DNA of 64,000 nt, taken from positions 354,501 to 418,500 of the forward strand of contig CAHIKZ030000834.1 in assembly GCA_903632075.3 (NCBI GenBank), in the 5' to 3' direction. Shown piece by piece: positions 57,885 to 64,000 of this stretch. The position numbers and the translations under genes were made by a program. Every line of letters starts with the position of its first letter. Positions within the stretch are counted from its first letter, which is position 1. This stretch comes from Acanthosepion pharaonis. Its lineage: Eukaryota > Mollusca > Cephalopoda > Sepiida > Sepiidae. The notes under the pieces are model-generated. The model made no database searches. It was not told the DNA's origin and saw only the letters and a program-made list of their open reading frames with translations.

Positions 57885-59330
57885 GAATAAGTGCCTCTTT
57901 TCTCTAAGGAATTATAAATAAGCGCCCCTTCTGGAATAAATGCCCTTCTCGAATAAACACCCTCTCTCCACAAAGAATTTAAAATTAACGCTCGTTTTGC
58001 TAAAGGAATTCAAGGTGAGCAATTATTTTTTGTTGTTTTTGGAATAAACGCCACTCTTTAATAAGTACTCTCTTTCTCAAAGGAATTTATAAGCACACCT
58101 TCTCACATAAGCTCCCCTTCTGGAATAAAGATCCCCATTTCCCTGAGGGATTGGAAATAAGAACACCTGAAATAGGGGCTCCCTCTGAAATAAGCATTCC
58201 CTTACTCCAAGGAATTTATAATAAGCTCCCTCACTCTCTCCCCCTCTCTCTCTCTTTCTCTCTCGTCCGAATAAGCGCCCCATTCCCTCAAGGAATTTAA
58301 AATAAGCACCCCTCTTTAATAAGCACCCACATTCTCCATGCAATTTAAATTAAGTAGCCGCTTGAATAAGCACTCAATCTCAAGGAATTTTTTTTAAAAA
58401 AAGCGTCCCCTCTCGGATAAACGCGGCCTTTCCCCAAGGAATTTAAAATAAGCATCATCTCTCGTATAATCGACCACATTCTTCCGAAAAATTTAAAAGA
58501 AGCACCAGCTTTTCACCAAGGAATTGAAAATAATGGTCCACCCTTTTCTCCAAGGAATTTAGAATAAGCACTCCTCTTGAATAAGCGTCCTATTTCCTCG
58601 AAGAATTAAAATACACTCAAAATACACAACCTTTCAGCACCCTCTCCTGAATAAATGCTTTCTCTTGAATAAATGCCTACTTTCTCCAAAAACATTTAAA
58701 TGCACTCTCTCGAAGAAGAGTTCCTTTTCCCCCAAGAAATTTAGGGCGGCCATACTTTTTCCTCAAGGAATTTATAATGAGCGTCCCTACTTAAATAGGC
58801 ATCCCCTCTCAAATAAGCGCCCCATCAGGGACGCGTGTTCTTTCCGCAAGAAATTTAAAATAAGCGACCCTTCTGTAATAAGCGCCTCCTCTTCAATAAG
58901 CGCCGTCTTTCATTCAAGTTATTTAAAATAAGCACCCACTCTCGAATAAGTGCCCCCTTTCCCCAAGAAATTTAAAATAAGCGACCCTCTTGAAAAAGCG
59001 CCCTCTCCCAACAATGATCTTAATGTAAGCGCCACACTCGAATAAGTGTTCCCTTTCCCCCAAAAGATTAAAATAAGCGCCTCTTCTTCATCAGGAATTT
59101 AAAATAATCGCCACTCTTGAATAAGCGTCGCCTTGAATATGCGCCGTCTTTCCATAAGGAATTTAAAATAATCTCCACGCTCAAATAAGCGCTCTCTTTC
59201 ACCAAAGAATTTAAAATAATGTCCACTCTCAAATAAGCGCCCTCTTTTACCAAGGAATTTAAAATAAGCTTCCCAACGATTATATTTGAAACGAATAGTG
59301 AACACTTATTTGGGATCTGGAAGTTAACGT
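57885..59330. repeat. Diverged minisatellite, AATAAGCGCCC family, part 2
   Basis: Same unit as 56.1-57.0 kb: tttccccaaggaatttaaaa, taagcgccc, ctcgaataagcgcc, at 30-60 bp steps for about 1.45 kb. Contains a CT run at 58,228-58,262. Minus frames such as YFKFLGERERLFERGDYFKF reflect the repeat. Confidence 0.88.
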
Positions 59331-59847
59331 AATCAGAATATGCTTTCTTTAATCTTTTAAAATAATCGCCCCGGGTGCTAAATCTGTATGTGAATCCGTC
59401 TGCAATGAAGTGGATGCTAGATGGGTACTGAAGTAGATCCTATTCTGGCAAAATAAAACGAAGCTTGAAACATCATTACTTAATATTACATTTTACTCAA
59501 CTCCCGACTTCATCGATTACTTTCGGTCAGTCTGTCATATGCGGCCCCCTGCAGAAAGGTAATTCTTATATTTTCCGTTTGTAATATGCGTGTGACAATT
59601 CTTTATGTATCCATGGGTGCAACATTCTCGTTTTCAAGCGTGCAGATCCAGATGTGAGGTTACGTACTTCTGAATTCGGTGGTTGGGTGTAATTCCAGGT
59701 CAGCTCACTGTTACACCCATTTTGTTATTATTATAGAATTATACTACATGTGTCGCGTGCGTATATAGGTGTGCTTATCAGGAATGTATAAACACTTCAT
59801 CAGGCATATTAAACATCGAAGAGATTGCACCATACCACATCGAATTA
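59331..59847. other. No gene recognised
   Basis: Mixed sequence. Minus phrase CTGATGAAGTGTTTATAC near 59,795 resembles the hammerhead-like hairpin words but lacks GAAA. Confidence 0.5.
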
Positions 59848-60382
59848 TTTACTTGCATTATTTACATTACTCGGACTGTCATCAATGTCATATTCACGTT
59901 TTTCGGCCGTTGCACACTCCGGCCTTCTTCAGGTGACTGGAATGTCGAAACGAACCCTTTATTTCGTCCACCAGGCTAGATTGTTCTAGTTCCACATGCC
60001 ATGCCTCTGTCCGGGTGTCTCAGTTACTTTTCTTTAACTTGACTCTCCAAGTATTGGTTCACCACTGGACCATGTGTCCTTGTGGATAAAGACGTTGGTT
60101 GGATCCAGTGACTAGACCCAAAGAGTTCCGAGATCAGTACCAGGCCACAGCAGTGGTGAATCAAAACTTGGAGATTCGAGTTAAATGGAAATAACTGAGA
60201 CATCCGAAAGAGGCATGGCACACGGAACTAGAACAATCTACCCCGGTGGACGAAATAAAGGGATCGGTTCGAAATTCCTGTCACCTGAAGAAGGCCGGAG
60301 CGTACAACGGCCGAAACGTCGTGAATGTGGCAATGAAGATGACGATAACAGTCCGAGTAATGTAAATAATGCAAGTAATCGT
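59848..60382. mobile_element. Head-to-head pair of family-G SINEs (~230 bp inverted arms)
   Basis: Left arm 59,848-60,075 and right arm 60,148-60,382 are reverse complements at roughly 85 percent by eye, ending in tgcattatttacattactcg and cgagtaatgtaaataatgca. Each arm carries the GAAGGCCGGAGCGTACAACG palindrome. The ~75 bp centre holds one tRNA-like segment (gtggataaagacgttggttg, gatccagtgac). A fold-back transposon is an alternative; the copies at 8.1 and 16.0 kb each have one arm plus the centre. Confidence 0.85.
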
Positions 60383-60889
60383 AATACCTTATCCTAGAGA
60401 TGTTGACAGATAGCGAATTATTTATATCTGATATTTACTATTTGCTTGTGATTTTCATCACAACTCTGTTTCTTAAGTTTGGCCAAACGGAACGAGTTAG
60501 CAGCTACAGTTTAGAATTTGGACTTTGCAACTGGTTGACTGACATTAATCCGATCCCATTTTGACTTGTGGGATGCCAGACTGTCTCAGTATAAAGTGTC
60601 TGGTTTAATGTATTTTATACGGCCTATAAATGGATATGTTGAGTACTTCAACCAGATTATGATTCAATTTATGATTTCATGTCGCTATTCCGAGTTTGCT
60701 ATTGAAGTAAACAGACGCAGCTTCTGGTCGTACGACATAAATTCGAAGTATTGTGCTTCAGTGGTTTTAAAATAGTGTTTCCTTTTTGAATGTTTGGTAA
60801 TTATTAGTTAAGAACGATTCTCTTTTTTATTGGATTCCGTTAACTAGAATGACACACGCAATATGTTTATGAAATAAAAATATGGACGC
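60383..60889. other. No gene recognised
   Basis: A 69-codon plus frame at 60,566-60,775 (begins MWDARLSQYKVSGLMYF) is the only non-repetitive frame; it has no recognised motif. Confidence 0.45.
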
Positions 60890-61980
60890 AGTTCTTCTCT
60901 TCATTAGACAGGAAAGTGCAGGTACATTAAAGGGAGAGTGAGAAAGACTAAAAAGGAAAAGACAAAAAAAGAAAAAGAAAGGAGAATATAGAGTCGGGGG
61001 AAGAAGAGGAGAAAAGAAAGGGAAGATGAAAAATAAAAACAAAAAGAAGTAATGGAAAACGAAAAGGAAAATGAAGATTCTTACGAAAAAATTGGCAAAA
61101 ATACAAATATGGGATTAGGATTCAAGTCAAGGGTTGGAAGAAGAAGGAGGAGGAGGAAGAGGAGGAGGAGGAGACAATAAAAATAACGAGGAGATGATGA
61201 TAGTAAAGCGGGGGAAGAAGAGGAAGGAGGGGAGAAGAAGAGAAGGAAAAGAAAAAAATATGAGATTATGGTAATGAATAAGAAGAATTACAAGAGGATG
61301 AAGAAAGAAATTCACAAGAAGAAGAATATTTAAGGCGAAACAATACGAAACGACGGCAACGAATAAAGGAGAAGGAGAAGAAGAAGAAGAAGAAGAAGAA
61401 GAAGAAGAAGAAGAACTACCAGTTGATGATAGTAAAAAAGATGGGGGAGGAGAAGGAGGAGGGGGAGGAGGAGGAGGAGAAGAAGAAGAAGAATGAGAAA
61501 AAGAAGACATAGAAAGATAAAATAAGAATTACGAGAATATGACAGTAAAGAAGAACAACCTGTATAAACAAGAAGAATAACACGAATATATAAGTCAAAG
61601 CACTACGAGACGAAAAAGAAGAAGAAGAAGAAAAAGAAGTTAAGAACTACGAGATGTTGATAGTAAAAAAAGAAAGAGAAAGTAATAAAAACTACTAGAT
61701 GATAAAGAAAAAGAAAAAGAATAATTATTAGATGACGAAGAAAATTACAAGACGAATATTTATGACGAAGCAATACGAGATGGTGGCAACGAAGAAGAAG
61801 AAGAAGAAGAAGAAGAAGAAGAAGAAGAAGAAGAAGAAGAAGGAGGAGAAAATAAGAACTACAAGATGATAAAGAAAAAGAAGAAAAAGAAGAATTATTA
61901 GATGACGAAGAACATTACAAGACGAATATTTAAGACGAAGCAATACGAGACGATGGCAACGAAGAAGAAGAAGAATTGTG
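60890..61980. repeat. Purine-rich array with ~168 bp unit
   Basis: GAA runs alternate with the phrase gaatatttaagacgaagcaa plus tacgagacgatggcaacgaa, at about 61,326, 61,570 (weaker), 61,756 and 61,924. The last two are 168 bp apart and include gatgacgaagaa.attacaag. A degenerate tandem array. Confidence 0.88.
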
Positions 61981-62747
61981 ACAGGAAGTGGTCTCGTTTT
62001 TTTTTTCACTGCATCAATATGCCGATATTTCAATCACTTTTTGAAATTCCCTTCTTGCATGCAGTACTAAAGTGTTTAATGCTTGAGCGACTTTAATCTA
62101 AAAGAATTTAGCTTTACTTGCCAACTCACTTGGCCATTCTCTCCCTGCCCACTGCAACCCCCTTTAAGGAATCTCTACTCAGCTTGGTCAACAAGTTCTG
62201 TTATTGAATCAAGATGAAGAATACAATAATCTAAGTAAAAATGACGTTTCTAATTCAGTTGCCAATACTTTTATCGACTTCTTTATATTTTAAAATGTCT
62301 TCTTCCCTCTTTCAGCTTCAACAGAATCATCGTCTGCCAAATAAATTTCGTCCATTTATCCTTTTCCTTCCCGCTTCTTTCTTTTTCTATTTCTTCTTCA
62401 TCTTGACATTATAAGGCTTTAGTCAATCTTCATTTTCTTATCATATCTTATTCTTCTCTTTATTTACTTTTTTTCTTATGTGCCGTGTCCTTTCAAGACG
62501 TAGACGACCACGACTCTCTACAACTTCCAGTCCTTTGTGTTTCTAAACCAATGGCTCTCAATGTAAACCCTGAAGACCACTATGTTCCTGGAGTTGGCCA
62601 AAGAAAAATAGGTGGCCATTAAAATTCTATTGTTTTTTTCTACTGGCGTAAAATTATGAAAACATAAAAACTGCTTTATTTGCAATCCTTTTCTATTTGA
62701 AAAGATTCTGCTATTCTTGATTTTCTCACAACCTGGTTGGTTGAGGC

Positions 62748-62779
<32 letters not shown>

Positions 62780-63304
62780 GCTGCAAATGATGCACTTACA
62801 AAGAAACGTAATTTATTGCAAATTGAAAAGAGATGAGGCTTACAGCTGAAGCCGAATCAAGGCTTGGGATTTCAAATTCAAAGCACATAGACACTAAGAG
62901 CTGTGTTGTCATTAGTCGGGATTTATATTTTTCATTCCATTTTGCTTTTCTAAATACCTCCTCAAGGCACTTGATGCCGGCCTTTGTGTTGTACCTGAGG
63001 CCCTCTGCAGCAAATTCGGACGATCAGAGTCAGTTTTCCGGGCTGCCGTACCTTCGAAATTGCCATTAAACTTACCCAACTACCATCAGATTGACACCCA
63101 AATACTGAAATGTTCATATTGGCATGTCATTTCCAAATTTCTGCCCGATTGAATTTCGTCATACTGCTTTTTTTTCTCAGAGACGGTGCCCAACTGACCC
63201 TACTATACTGTGCTGTCAAGAAAAAAAAAACAACGCGCATGCGCGAAATTAAAAAATATAAAATGTAGACAATTTACTCATCACACCCTGTATATACGAT
63301 GAAT
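61981..63304. other. No gene recognised
   Basis: T-run at 62,750-62,778. The rest has no recognisable coding or RNA gene; a plus frame at 62,833-63,069 has no known motif. Confidence 0.5.
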
Positions 63305-63670
63305 AGGAGAGCCGAGTTCGAATTGCAGTCGAATCCATTACATTCACTTACGTGATAATACCCTTGGAAAAGGTGTGAATCCTCTTCTTCTCTCTCTAGC
63401 TATGGGTAAATAGCAGGACAGACTGGGTTCTATAGCCTTGGATGGCAACTGGTCTAGGAGAAGGACAACTCTGAATTCAAAAACCTGCGGAGGGTCGTTT
63501 GGAGACCAAGTGCATCAAGTCTCTGTATTCGGCCCTTCAAAAAGTGTGGATGGTCCTGCGCAAAACCTTCACCACTATAATCAAATCTCATGTGCTGGTG
63601 TTGGGCTGTCAGTTTCCTAGGAACTGATCTGCTTGACCTTCATGCGTCGTATACGACGGGAGAGTCGAGT
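63305..63670 (+). mobile_element. SINE-like repeat, family A, most complete copy
   Basis: Begins gagccgagttcgaattgcag (B-box-like GAGTTCGAATTGC), then core gaatccattacattcactta, cgtgataatacccttgg, body gctatgggtaaatagcagga, ggatggcaactggtctagga, and end tgcgtcgtatacgacgggag, followed by a short (TA)n. Collinear with 52.8-53.1 kb. Confidence 0.82.
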
Positions 63671-63799
63671 ATATATATACAGGTTGCGGCTGGTATCTGG
63701 GGACATATTTTATGGATTAGTAAAAAACTTGCTGAAAAAATGAATATAATTATATTTAATTACAAACAAGTAAACATGGAATTTAGCTATTATTTAATT

Positions 63800-64000
63800 T
63801 TATTGAATAAAACCACCACTAGCATCAAGAACTGCTTCTACACGAAGTCGAAATCGGCTGCAAGCTCTGATTAATTGGTCCTTATTTATGTCAGACATTA
63901 CTCGAGCTATTGCAGCTTTAAGAGTCTTTGGTGTTATGAGGCTGTTTATTAACCTCCTTCTCAACAATGCTTCACGCATAATAGTCTAGTGGATTGAGAT
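63800..64000 (-). pseudogene. mariner-family transposase C-terminus, runs off window
   Basis: On minus, from the window edge: LNPLDYYA, a stop where W is expected, SIVEKEVNKQPHNTKDS, a frameshift, then LKAAIARVMSDINKDQLIRA, CSRFRLRVEAVLDASGGFIQ and a stop at 63,802-63,800. NPLDYY(A)W is the third-catalytic-Asp region of mariner transposases and FRLRVEAVLDASGG is their usual end. At least one nonsense change and one frameshift, so inactive. The rest lies beyond position 64,000. Confidence 0.88.

Noticed and set aside
60281..60330. Family-G palindrome as an active hammerhead
   Set aside because: CTGAAGA and GAAAC are present, but an extra base precedes helix II, and helix III would need a two-base loop.

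Overview
This 64 kb window looks like repeat-dominated nuclear DNA from a metazoan, most likely a mollusc and by inference a cephalopod such as an octopus or squid. The reasons are long (TA)n, (TATC)n, (TTTC)n and (GAA)n arrays, several tRNA- and 5S-headed SINE-like families sharing a central core, degraded LINE fragments of at least four lineages, Tc1/mariner remnants, a Ty3/Gypsy element and hammerhead-ribozyme modules embedded in (TA)n tracts. The species call is inference; no host marker gene is present. I found no convincing host protein-coding gene. Every reading frame with recognisable homology belongs to a mobile element and is broken; most other long frames are translations of microsatellites.

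Layout. 0-1.1 kb: (TTTC)n array with a ~300 bp higher-order period. 1.8-9.1 kb: SINE-like copies, a probable solo LTR and a 5S-derived SINE. 10.4-12.6 kb: the 3' half of a non-LTR retrotransposon on the minus strand followed by two extra copies of its 3' end. 13.8-14.4 kb: internally deleted Tc1-like element with inverted ends inside a TATC array. 15-17 kb: LINE and SINE fragments. 17.4-19 kb: pyrimidine-rich tract. 19.0-29.0 kb: the most informative structure, a minisatellite split by a Ty3/Gypsy element whose 5' LTR is itself split by a Tx1/L1-like LINE. 30.1-30.8 kb: head-to-head pair of tRNA-like SINEs. 32.9-38.3 kb: jockey-like and RTE-like LINE 3' ends and a 166 bp minisatellite. 38.5-42.4 kb: serial same-strand copies of another LINE 3' end. 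42.5-42.8 kb: a SINE with a 17 bp target-site duplication inside a jockey-like copy. 44.7-55.9 kb: many (TA)n arrays, between which lie hammerhead-like self-cleaving RNA modules. 56.1-59.3 kb: two interleaved minisatellite families. 59.8-60.4 kb: a ~230 bp inverted SINE pair. 60.9-62.0 kb: purine-rich array with a ~168 bp unit. 63.3-64.0 kb: a SINE copy and the C-terminal end of a mariner transposase.

The most interesting signal is the set of hammerhead-like modules. One (45,392-45,455, minus strand) has every conserved core residue, three helices and a GUC cleavage triplet. Two more (45,581-45,638 and 52,297-52,353) are sister copies whose helix II sequences differ but still pair. A third type (three copies, 54.9-55.6 kb) has an 18 bp distal helix and a U-U pair at the base of helix II. 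All sit beside (TA)n tracts, as expected if they are ends of Penelope-like elements or small retrozymes. No Penelope reverse transcriptase is visible here.
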